Shown here piece after piece: positions 1-5,210 of a DNA stretch of 27,733 nucleotides. A program made the translations under genes and the position numbers. The notes beneath the pieces were generated by a model. It saw only the letters and a list, made by a program, of their open reading frames with translations, had not been told where the DNA came from and made no database searches. The stretch's first letter is position 1, and the number at the start of each line of letters is the position of its first letter. The stretch is from a virus. The stretch is taken from positions 1 to 27,733 of the IMG/VR virus record IMGVR_UViG_3300020445_000052; one strand, written 5' to 3'.

Positions 1-224
1 AGCACATCACGTACACTCCTGAATACTTCAACTAAGTTTTGTATATATTCTTCTGGTGTTTGCTCCTGACCTATTTGTTTATCCTCGCCACCATAGTCTC
101 TTAAACCATAGTAAGGTGGTGATGTAACACACATCTGTGGTCTCTCAGCAATACCAGTGGTAATGTGACCATGTAATGTCTTCAGTGTGTCTCTGCAATC
201 ACCAAATAATATAGTATTTCTCAT
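1..224 (-). CDS. DNA methyltransferase (N4-cytosine/N6-adenine type), partial
   Basis: This is the N-terminal part (about 74 codons) of a gene whose C-terminus runs off the left edge of the window. The product begins MRNTILFGDCRDTLKTL and carries the motif TSPPYYGLRDYG at about residues 34-45. That SPPY block is motif IV, the catalytic motif of amino-methyltransferases of the N6_N4_Mtase family (Pfam PF01555), which transfer methyl from S-adenosylmethionine to adenine N6 or cytosine N4. The GDCRD segment near residue 8 fits the start of such enzymes. The frame stays open upstream of the ATG, but no better start is seen. It is the last gene of the small-gene block. The likely role is protection of phage DNA from host restriction, or epigenetic marking. 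The family is clear, but the target base and site cannot be told from this fragment. Confidence 0.85.
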   Translation of the reverse strand, partial: MRNTILFGDCRDTLKTLHGHITTGIAERPQMCVTSPPYYGLRDYGGEDKQIGQEQTPEEYIQNLVEVFRSVRDV

Positions 225-243
225 AAATGATTCCAATGACGAA

Positions 244-363
244 TTACACCTGCAACGATAAAACAATTAGTGATGAGATAAGTAAGAAAGATAAAAGATC
301 GAACAACGAGTATACTATTATCATACCTCTTGGTCTTCTCATCAGCGAACGAACCCAACGCAT
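244..363 (-). CDS. Small membrane protein, 39 aa
   Basis: This short ORF lies between a 34-aa ORF and the methyltransferase. The product has an arginine-rich N-terminus (residues 1-12, MRWVRSLMRRPR) followed by an almost uninterrupted hydrophobic run from about residue 14 to 37. That is the pattern of a single transmembrane helix with a positively charged cytoplasmic N-terminus. A GGAGG stretch lies about 12 bases upstream of the ATG, with GGAAG closer, so translation is plausible. The stop is followed by about 20 bases before the methyltransferase start. No family is recognised. A role at the host inner membrane (holin-like, superinfection exclusion or takeover) is only a guess. Confidence 0.5.
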   Translation of the reverse strand: MRWVRSLMRRPRGMIIVYSLFDLLSFLLISSLIVLSLQV

Positions 364-383
364 ACTTCCAGATCCTCCATAAT

Positions 384-488
384 CTAACCATACAATGCTA
401 TATTATGTGATCTACGAGGTGGTTTGTACTTAACCACAATGGGTTTAGTAACAGCAGTATATATTTTTAATAATGTGTCTGACTTCAT
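384..488 (-). CDS. Small hypothetical protein, 34 aa
   Basis: The start codon overlaps the stop of the SET-domain gene as ATGA (positions 485-488), the usual sign of translational coupling. The product begins MKSDTLLKIYTAV, is basic in its middle and C-terminal part (KYKPPRRSH) and has no cysteine. No family is recognised. The overlap and the lack of any other use for this stretch argue that it is translated. Its small size keeps confidence moderate. Confidence 0.5.
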   Translation of the reverse strand: MKSDTLLKIYTAVTKPIVVKYKPPRRSHNIALYG

Positions 489-781
489 GTTACAGAATAG
501 AATGTGTACTTCAAGAATAGTTCTTCACCCTTCTTAATTGGTTTAATAGTTCTCATATGATATATCTTACCCCACTCCATCTCTTCAAGATCTTTAGTGC
601 AGTTAGGATCATCACTATGATTAACGAAACCACCAATAGGTGTTCTCATTATATCTTCATCCACAACTACATGAGATATACCAAGATAAACATCATCAGG
701 TATATCCTCCAAAGCAAAAAGTCCCTGTCCTGCGACAGGGCTATCCTTTACGTGTAAACAGTTAGGCAACGCTTTATACAT
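485..781 (-). CDS. SET-domain protein (putative protein-lysine methyltransferase)
   Basis: The 98-residue product is almost only a SET core. It has the S-adenosylmethionine-binding AGQGLFA near residues 17-23, then NHSDDPNC at residues 54-61, then GEELFLKY at residues 85-92, in the order and spacing of SET domains. SET enzymes methylate lysine side chains of proteins. At 98 residues this is a minimal form without pre- or post-SET cysteine clusters. It sits in a block of small, probably early genes, 15 bases downstream of an unknown gene, and overlaps a 34-aa ORF by ATGA. The substrate is unknown. A host or phage DNA-binding protein or ribosomal protein would be plausible. A perfect terminator-like hairpin lies inside codons 13-22 and is listed separately. 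The domain call is sure from the three motifs. Activity is inferred. Confidence 0.85.
   Translation of the reverse strand: MYKALPNCLHVKDSPVAGQGLFALEDIPDDVYLGISHVVVDEDIMRTPIGGFVNHSDDPNCTKDLEEMEWGKIYHMRTIKPIKKGEELFLKYTFYSVT
716..740 (-). terminator. Intragenic intrinsic-terminator-like hairpin
   Basis: A perfect 7-bp inverted repeat, CCCTGTC at 723-729 and GACAGGG at 734-740, has a 4-base loop. In the direction of transcription it is followed by AC and then five T (positions 720-716). This is the architecture of a rho-independent terminator, although the T-run is short. It lies inside the 5' part of the SET-domain gene, where the same bases encode the cofactor-binding loop. It may act as an attenuator or weak terminator, or may only be a by-product of the coding sequence. 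Confidence 0.45.
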
Positions 782-796
782 GATAAAATGATTGTT

Positions 797-1033
797 TTAT
801 TCTCTGAGTGACCTACGATATACTTTAGTTAAAGTTTGTTCAAGTTTAACATCATCAACACCAGCACGACCTGCTAATTTCATTGATGATACTGGATCTA
901 TTTCCCACATAGCATGAAGTAAGTAACGTATCTCACAAGTTGTGAGTTCTAACATTGTAGATACTTTTTTATGCTTCGTATAGGTCAGCGAAACAGGTTG
1001 TTGATCTTCATGCGTGAAATAGTCGCCACTCAT
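797..1033 (-). CDS. Hypothetical protein, 78 aa
   Basis: The start overlaps the stop of the upstream gene as ATGA (1030-1033), which supports this start over the internal methionine at residue 27. The product has a polar N-terminal third followed by a probably helical segment with IRYLLHAMWEIDP in the middle and a basic C-terminus (KVYRRSLRE). No family or catalytic motif is recognised. It belongs to the run of small coupled genes between 2334 and 224 and is probably expressed with them. Confidence 0.65.
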   Translation of the reverse strand: MSGDYFTHEDQQPVSLTYTKHKKVSTMLELTTCEIRYLLHAMWEIDPVSSMKLAGRAGVDDVKLEQTLTKVYRRSLRE

Positions 1034-1296
1034 ACATTGTCCTCCAATTCTACATTTTCCATCAGTTCGTCTTCTATAACAAGACTACCTGATGTGTATT
1101 CTATAATGAATTCATCTTTTGATAATCTTCCTTGATCTGGAAGAACGCATGATGAATATTCTTCGTAAGCAACATCAATCTGTGCTTGTTCAAGTGCTTC
1201 AGATATACCTGTAGTATCAATACCATCAGTTGTACTGATGATTTGACCTAGTTTAAATATATCCTCAGAAGAGAGATTAACTGCAAATGTTTGCAT
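1030..1296 (-). CDS. Hypothetical acidic protein, 88 aa
   Basis: The start codon overlaps the stop codon of the upstream gene as TAATG (1296), so the pair is translationally coupled. The downstream neighbour overlaps this gene by ATGA. The protein is strongly acidic, with about 20 Asp/Glu against about 3 Lys/Arg, and is most acidic at the C-terminus (VIEDELMENVELEDNV). Small acidic phage proteins sometimes act as DNA mimics, but nothing here proves that. No family is recognised. Confidence 0.65.
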   Translation of the reverse strand: MQTFAVNLSSEDIFKLGQIISTTDGIDTTGISEALEQAQIDVAYEEYSSCVLPDQGRLSKDEFIIEYTSGSLVIEDELMENVELEDNV

Positions 1297-1535
1297 TAGT
1301 AACGTGAAGGTATCTGGTGATATTCATCTATAAGTGGACGAGGATTAGTCATCCCCTGTACATATTCTATTACTTGATCACGTATTTGTAACACATCATC
1401 AATGCACTCTTGATTATGAGCACATGATCTAAGATGGTTATCAGGTTTGAACAGTGATTCAAGAAGTATACTCTTGGCTCTATCCCACTTCTCATATGAT
1501 GTGGGTGATTCATCAAGAGATCGCTGATCCTTCAT
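1296..1535 (-). CDS. Hypothetical protein, 79 aa
   Basis: The ATG at 1535 is preceded by an unusually good ribosome-binding site, AAGGGAGGACT, directly after an A-rich stretch. It is the first gene of the subcluster at 1535-797, after a 73-base spacer. The product, beginning MKDQRSLDESP, is hydrophilic and probably helical (residues 15-62). It has a His/Cys pair near the middle (RSCAHNQEC), which is not enough to call a zinc site. No family is recognised. The good ribosome-binding site and the coupled neighbours make it very likely to be expressed. Confidence 0.7.
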   Translation of the reverse strand: MKDQRSLDESPTSYEKWDRAKSILLESLFKPDNHLRSCAHNQECIDDVLQIRDQVIEYVQGMTNPRPLIDEYHQIPSRY

Positions 1536-1608
1536 AGTCCTCCCTTTTTTTTATTTAGATTTTAGATGTGATGATTTTAGCATATTTTGGTATCAACGAC
1601 TGCAATCT

Positions 1609-1908
1609 TTAGGATGAATAAAGATTTCCTGTCCTTATGGTGTTGCGAAAGAATCCCCACTTATCATATACTGCTGGAAATGTTACGGCTTTGTAACGTA
1701 ACTGTTCAAACTCTTCTTGTGGTAAACTCCACCCAAGAATCTTTCTTACGTTACTAGCATTTCTACACTTACGAGACTTGAAGAGTTTCATCTTCCATTT
1801 ACGCTCAGTCTCTTCATAAGTAGGTGGATACTGTGCATATAATGCTTGAGCATTCACAGTATTATGAGCAGCATTATCGTATGTTTGGTAATAAAACTTG
1901 GTGGTCAT
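1609..1908 (-). CDS. Hypothetical basic protein, 99 aa
   Basis: The start overlaps the upstream stop as TAATG at 1908. The protein is basic in its middle, with the segment ERKWKMKLFKSRKCRNASNV (about residues 35-54) rich in Lys and Arg. The flanks are aromatic (FYYQTYD at the N-terminus, YDKWGFFRNT near the C-terminus). A nucleic-acid-binding role would suit the charge but is inference. It is coupled to a very acidic partner gene upstream. A 73-base spacer follows before the next gene. No known family is recognised. Confidence 0.65.
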   Translation of the reverse strand: MTTKFYYQTYDNAAHNTVNAQALYAQYPPTYEETERKWKMKLFKSRKCRNASNVRKILGWSLPQEEFEQLRYKAVTFPAVYDKWGFFRNTIRTGNLYSS

Positions 1909-2147
1909 TACTCAACCTCCTCAAAGTAAATACCATGAAATGCATTGAATGACTCAAGATTAATGAAATCATCATCTTGATACTTCAAGACTTCTTCATC
2001 TTCAGGACATACAATAAACTCTTCACAAAAATATTCAGCATTGACTCCTACTTCTTCAGCAGCACCAATGATTTCATTAGTCTGCTCTGCATTACATTCC
2101 AATACACGTGTACAGTATGCAATGTCTTCGTTTAATTGAGAGAGCAT
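1908..2147 (-). CDS. Hypothetical very acidic protein, 79 aa
   Basis: The longest open frame begins at 2204, but the start chosen is the ATG at 2147 (MLSQLNEDIAYC). It has an AAGG about 5 bases upstream, and the extra N-terminal stretch lies in the coding part of the upstream ORF with no ribosome-binding site. The product is very acidic, with about 21 Asp/Glu against about 2 Lys/Arg, and contains four cysteines near residues 12, 18, 40 and 46. Its C-terminus ends FEEVE. The stop codon overlaps the start of the following basic protein as TAATG. No family is recognised. DNA or RNA mimicry, or an anti-restriction role, is a possibility only. Confidence 0.6.
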   Translation of the reverse strand: MLSQLNEDIAYCTRVLECNAEQTNEIIGAAEEVGVNAEYFCEEFIVCPEDEEVLKYQDDDFINLESFNAFHGIYFEEVE

Positions 2148-2334
2148 GACCTTCATAATAAAGAAAAGAATGTTGAGGGAGTGGGGCATCAACATAGGTT
2201 TCACCTATATGCCCAAATTTACCTCTAGGGAATCGCTTACACCTGAACCCCCACCACTTGCACATTAGACTTACAGGACGTAATTTCTCTGCTGAACAGA
2301 GACAACCATAGATCCTTGCAATGTGCTCACCCAT
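2092..2334 (-). CDS. Possible small basic protein, 80 aa
   Basis: This open frame begins MGEHIARIYGCLCSAEKL and overlaps the following gene by 56 bases in another frame. It contains a compact basic, aromatic and Cys-bearing segment (MCKWWGFRCKRFPRGKFGHI) that looks like real protein rather than shadow translation. It also fills otherwise unexplained sequence downstream of the strong promoter at 2481-2509. The ribosome-binding site is weak. It may end in reality within the overlap, or be an expressed gene coupled to the next one. Confidence is limited by the overlap and the lack of a family. Confidence 0.4.
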   Translation of the reverse strand: MGEHIARIYGCLCSAEKLRPVSLMCKWWGFRCKRFPRGKFGHIGETYVDAPLPQHSFLYYEGHALSIKRRHCILYTCIGM

Positions 2335-2371
2335 CTGTCTTATGTGTGCAGTAATAGGGTTCTACCAACGC

Positions 2372-2464
2372 TCATGTGACTGCTTCTTGATACGCAACAG
2401 CATACGCTTCGGGCGGTTTACTCGTGTCAGTCTAGTCGGTAGGTTTGGGGCTAGAGAACCACAT
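2372..2464 (-). other. Amber-interrupted mini-ORF behind a strong promoter
   Basis: The first ATG after the promoter at 2481-2509 has GAGGG four bases upstream. It reads MWFSSPKPTD and then meets TAG at 2432-2434. The same frame continues open for 19 more codons (TDTSKPPEAYAVAYQEAVT) to a TGA at 2372. A second frame through the same DNA is open and basic (around RPKRMLLRIKKQSHERW, ending at 2362). The segment could be a leader peptide, an amber-interrupted small gene or a frameshifted gene. The evidence does not decide. Confidence 0.25.
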
Positions 2465-2480
2465 ATCCCTCAACTTTTAT

Positions 2481-2509
2481 ATAATAACACTAATTGAAGG
2501 GAGTGTCAA
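2481..2509 (-). promoter_or_regulatory. Sigma70-type promoter
   Basis: On the minus strand the -35 box is TTGACA (2509-2504), a perfect match. A 17-base spacer follows, then the -10 box TATTAT (2486-2481). It is correctly placed to drive the small-gene block from about 2464 downwards. Host RNA polymerase with its main sigma factor would recognise it, so this block is probably early or middle. This is the best promoter match I noticed in the window. Confidence 0.75.
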
Positions 2510-2518
2510 GACCTTGTG

Positions 2519-2536
2519 GACAGTAAGAGAACTGTC
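2519..2536. repeat. Inverted repeat upstream of the promoter
   Basis: GACAGT at 2519-2524 and ACTGTC at 2531-2536 form a perfect 6-bp inverted repeat with a 6-base loop. It sits between the stop of the 31-aa ORF (2541) and the -35 box (2509). No T-run follows, so it is not a classical terminator. It could be an operator for a dimeric regulator, or a hairpin at the end of the preceding transcript. Confidence 0.35.
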
Positions 2537-2540
2537 TATA

Positions 2541-2636
2541 CTATACTGAACGTGCTGACTGAATCAGGTACTGTTCGATAACAGCAAGGAGCTGATTACC
2601 ATTTTCTGCTGCTTCAAGACATTCAAATAAGTTCAT
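2541..2636 (-). CDS. Small hypothetical protein, 31 aa
   Basis: The ATG at 2636 follows AAGGGA at a suitable distance (8 bases), and a promoter-like pair lies 27-54 bases upstream. The product begins MNLFECLEAAENGNQLLAV and is probably one amphipathic helix. Helix-forming residues dominate and there is no proline or glycine after residue 13. No family is recognised. The region 2334-2708, nearly 400 bases, otherwise holds only the two promoters, an inverted repeat and an amber-interrupted mini-ORF. Confidence 0.5.
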   Translation of the reverse strand: MNLFECLEAAENGNQLLAVIEQYLIQSARSV

Positions 2637-2662
2637 AGGGTTGTTCCCTTAACGACTTCCTT

Positions 2663-2690
2663 ACTATACAGCAGTTCAGACCCCTGTAAA
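2663..2690 (-). promoter_or_regulatory. Probable sigma70-type promoter
   Basis: TTTACA (2690-2685), a 16-base spacer and TATAGT (2668-2663) on the minus strand give two boxes with one or two mismatches each to consensus. The site is directly upstream of the 31-aa ORF with its good ribosome-binding site. It separates the oxygenase pair ending at 2708 from the small-gene block. Confidence 0.5.
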
Positions 2691-2707
2691 GTGATAGTGT
2701 GACAGTT

Positions 2708-3400
2708 CTATGAGTGGCACGTCATCGAGGTATAGTAAAATTCTGACTCGTTAGTCGCATCCTTACTGGTTCTAAGACCTCTCCTATGCATATTAAATCC
2801 TATGATAGTCCTACGCTCATCAGAATCGTTTATTCCTCCTCTATGCTTCCACCATGCTGGAAATATTACGAGATCACCCTCCTTAAAATCAGGTGTGTAC
2901 CATTTATCCACATCCCACTCATCCCTAAACTGTGTGGGTATAGCACCATCAGGCATCTCAACATATAATACACAACTGACTCCCTTACCACCATGATCAT
3001 GTAAACCATGATACTGTGTCCTCATACAGGTCTCAAACCATAGGTCAGTCACATGATACTCAGCATCTATGGTACTTTCCTTCTTCCATTGATTAATATA
3101 CTTCTTAAGATCATCCAATAATGGTTTAGCATATAATGGTAATGGATTGATCTTACTATTACTAGTCTTCTTATTGCTGAAGAAATCAGTATCAAAATCA
3201 GTACCACAGTAAGATTTTCTTATCCTATCATCATTCTGTGGTATAGTATGTTGCATCAATTTCATTTTCCGATACACTTCAGTATCAATGTTCTCTTTAC
3301 CTCTATATGGTTCGATCATCTCAAGTATCTTAGTCTTGAATTCACCCCAGTTCTCAATACTATACTTAAATATAGGTTGCTGGACATCATATACTTTCAT
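2708..3400 (-). CDS. Putative 2OG-Fe(II) oxygenase with HxH metal motif
   Basis: The 230-residue protein has the layout of the phage 2OG-Fe(II) oxygenase group (resembling Pfam PF13759). HDH lies at residues 134-136, just before a strand with CVLYVEMPDG. A beta segment FKEGDLVIFPAWWKHRGG supplies the distal histidine (H186), and DERRTII supplies arginine (R196/R197) for the 2-oxoglutarate carboxylate. The expected HxD is HxH here, as in the next gene upstream. Such enzymes couple decarboxylation of 2-oxoglutarate to oxidation of a protein or small-molecule substrate, which is unknown in this case. It directly abuts and is coupled to the upstream oxygenase (one-base overlap at 3400), with which it shares fold and size but limited sequence. 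Confidence 0.75.
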   Translation of the reverse strand: MKVYDVQQPIFKYSIENWGEFKTKILEMIEPYRGKENIDTEVYRKMKLMQHTIPQNDDRIRKSYCGTDFDTDFFSNKKTSNSKINPLPLYAKPLLDDLKKYINQWKKESTIDAEYHVTDLWFETCMRTQYHGLHDHGGKGVSCVLYVEMPDGAIPTQFRDEWDVDKWYTPDFKEGDLVIFPAWWKHRGGINDSDERRTIIGFNMHRRGLRTSKDATNESEFYYTSMTCHS

Positions 3401-4092
3401 TAAAATGTCCTCCAGTGGTCGAAATGTATCATACCTGTATCTAGGTCAGTAAATCGTGGGTCTAATAATAGTTTTATATCACCTGCTATTGATCTTATAT
3501 TAGTTCCTTTACCACCAGTACCAGCAACACCATGCTTTAGGTTACTTGGGAACACCAATAAATCACCTCTATTAACCATCACGCTAGAGATACCACTATT
3601 AATATAATTTAACTCACCAACAAAACTTCTTGTTGGATCTGGTTTGGTATCAAATATACCACCAGAATAACAGTTAGGGTTATTCTCACTGTAGAATGTA
3701 ATAGTTGACTGATCAGGTGGATTAACGTAGTATATAAATGATAAGTCAGAACATGCATGAGTATGTGGTGTCATACTATCATTAAAATCTTTAATAGTAA
3801 ACCAAGACTTCATAATATATGGTATAATCATATCAGTCTTGATGTTTGCTACATGTAAACACTCACGTACCTCATTTAAAATTAAAGAAAAGAAAGGTTT
3901 TAACTCATCAGTATGATGTAACAGACCTTTACCTCTAGTCTCACCAGTCAACGGATACCTACCATCATGAGCTTCATTAGGATCAAATTGATATTCTTTC
4001 AAATTGTACAACAAATCACTCCAATAGGATTTCTCTGGGAGTGTGCGTTGGTAAATAACTGTAGGAAAAATAGAGTGTATTAACGTTGTCAT
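3400..4092 (-). CDS. Putative 2OG-Fe(II) oxygenase with HxH metal motif
   Basis: The 230-residue product starts MTTLIHSIFPTVIYQ, a start typical of this phage oxygenase group. HTH at residues 110-112 precedes LSFIYYVNPP, the core strand. RGDLLVFPSNLKHGV gives the distal histidine H187, and R200 in NIRSIAG is the likely 2-oxoglutarate-binding arginine. The insertion between them (residues 131-170) is longer than in the downstream paralogue. The start codon shares the palindrome CATG with the divergent plus-strand gene, so promoter and ribosome-binding site must lie inside that gene. I found no convincing ones. The substrate is unknown. The fold call is good, and the catalytic type is less certain because the usual acidic ligand is replaced by histidine. 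Confidence 0.8.
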   Translation of the reverse strand: MTTLIHSIFPTVIYQRTLPEKSYWSDLLYNLKEYQFDPNEAHDGRYPLTGETRGKGLLHHTDELKPFFSLILNEVRECLHVANIKTDMIIPYIMKSWFTIKDFNDSMTPHTHACSDLSFIYYVNPPDQSTITFYSENNPNCYSGGIFDTKPDPTRSFVGELNYINSGISSVMVNRGDLLVFPSNLKHGVAGTGGKGTNIRSIAGDIKLLLDPRFTDLDTGMIHFDHWRTF

Positions 4093-4900
4093 GATTGAAT
4101 CATATAATTCTTACCTAGATTTGGACAGTGCTAAGGCATTACGTTACGAGTGTGATAACATATTAACACATGATCCATTAGAACAAAAGACATGGTGGTA
4201 TGGTTTTGATAGACCCCCACAAAATATACTGGAAAACTTTATATTTCAGTCAGCAAGACAACACAATGTATTCCATTCTTATATTGGTGCTGAGTGGTGG
4301 ATTAGATCACATGATAGTTTAGATAGTAGTTGGATATTCCATGTTGATGGTGATCTTGGTCAGTCAAGAAGAGGTGATCAATATTTATCAGCACCATTCT
4401 GTACTATAACATATTTAACAGATTATGGTCAACCAACTGTAGTACTGGACCATATGCATGACTGGAATAAAAAAGGATTTTATATAATGGGTGATAATGA
4501 GTGGTCATTCTGGGCATCACCTAAGATGGGTAAACATATTAACTGGTCATTACCATATTTTCATGGTGTACCACATAACTTTGGTTATTTACCTGAAGGG
4601 GAAAAAAGAGTGACTCTTATGTTTAACACATGGAAGACAAGACCTTGGGAACCTGAATGTATAGAGTACAACTTAGACTACAAAATCTCAGGTGGTGAGG
4701 TTAAACTCATACCTGAGAAGGATACAACTATTAAATGGTTAGAACCACATGGATTTTTCACTACTAAACTTGAGGATGCTCTTGATTTAGCAATTCAGTA
4801 TCATGGATACAATCAGAGAGGAGAATCATGGTTAGTATCTCAATTTGCACCAGAGAATACTGATCTTACCCCACGTTTTCCCACGCAAGAGTCCCATTAG
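4091..4900 (+). CDS. Putative 2OG-Fe(II) oxygenase-like protein
   Basis: This is the only convincing plus-strand gene. The product has 269 residues. WIFHVDGDLG holds an HxD pair (H84, D86). Further on come PYFHGVPHNFGYLP (H158/H162) and KRVTLMFNTW (R173), which complete the HxD...H...R pattern of 2-oxoglutarate/Fe(II) oxygenases. The approximately 80 residues after R173 are not typical of the fold and may form a separate C-terminal part. No other methionine occurs before about residue 122, so the start at 4091 is the only good one. It overlaps the divergent gene's start. The 3' end overlaps the convergent 114-aa gene by 35 bases, with no terminator seen. The substrate is unknown. Confidence 0.7.
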   Translation: MIESYNSYLDLDSAKALRYECDNILTHDPLEQKTWWYGFDRPPQNILENFIFQSARQHNVFHSYIGAEWWIRSHDSLDSSWIFHVDGDLGQSRRGDQYLSAPFCTITYLTDYGQPTVVLDHMHDWNKKGFYIMGDNEWSFWASPKMGKHINWSLPYFHGVPHNFGYLPEGEKRVTLMFNTWKTRPWEPECIEYNLDYKISGGEVKLIPEKDTTIKWLEPHGFFTTKLEDALDLAIQYHGYNQRGESWLVSQFAPENTDLTPRFPTQESH

Positions 4901-5210
4901 CATTAAATACACACGCATAAATGTAATGGTCAGCATCAGGGCATAGACTAGACTTAGGGAACCAGTCTTCACCTACTGACTGTGCATTAATTGCATCATT
5001 ATAATGATACGAACCAAGTGTAGATAGTTTTAAGTTTGCTAATACTTCATCAGGTAAGAATGCTTCATACCATGTCCATATAGTATTAATCTTATCTGTA
5101 TCAGCTTTTGCTTCAAGATCTCTTAGCTTACTACCATTATACCAAAGAAAAGGTGTTCCCTTTGCTTTAGCATAATCACTTAGTGTCTCCTGTAGTGCTT
5201 TGTAGTCCAT
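4866..5210 (-). CDS. Hypothetical protein, 114 aa, end of the late operon
   Basis: This is the last gene of the long late operon. It starts 35 bases inside the end of the PKHD-type hydroxylase gene and ends overlapping the convergent plus-strand oxygenase by 35 bases. The N-terminal 40 residues look helical (MDYKALQETLSDYAKAKG). The middle is aromatic (TIWTWYEAFLPDEVL), and the C-terminus forms predicted strands (YIYACVFNANGTLAWENVG). No family is recognised. Its position suggests a role in tail-fibre assembly or modification, but this is inference from context alone. Confidence 0.7.
   Translation of the reverse strand: MDYKALQETLSDYAKAKGTPFLWYNGSKLRDLEAKADTDKINTIWTWYEAFLPDEVLANLKLSTLGSYHYNDAINAQSVGEDWFPKSSLCPDADHYIYACVFNANGTLAWENVG

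Noticed and set aside
557-757. Plus-strand open frame in the SET gene
   Set aside because: It is antisense to a clear SET-domain gene and has no domain or ribosome-binding site.
1536-1608. Promoter in the spacer before the 79-aa gene
   Set aside because: TAAAAT and TTGATA are present but with a spacer of only 11 bases, and the other combinations also have poor spacing. Only the ribosome-binding site is convincing.
2157-2204. N-terminal extension of the acidic 79-aa protein up to 2204
   Set aside because: The first codon is GTG without a good ribosome-binding site, and the extension overlaps another frame. The ATG at 2147 with AAGG upstream is better.
4045-4060. Late promoter (GGTAAATA) for the plus-strand gene
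   Set aside because: It differs from NATAAATA at an important position and is not supported by a second feature.
4866-4910. Terminator between the convergent genes
   Set aside because: No inverted repeat with a T-run was found around 4850-4910, and the genes overlap by 35 bases.
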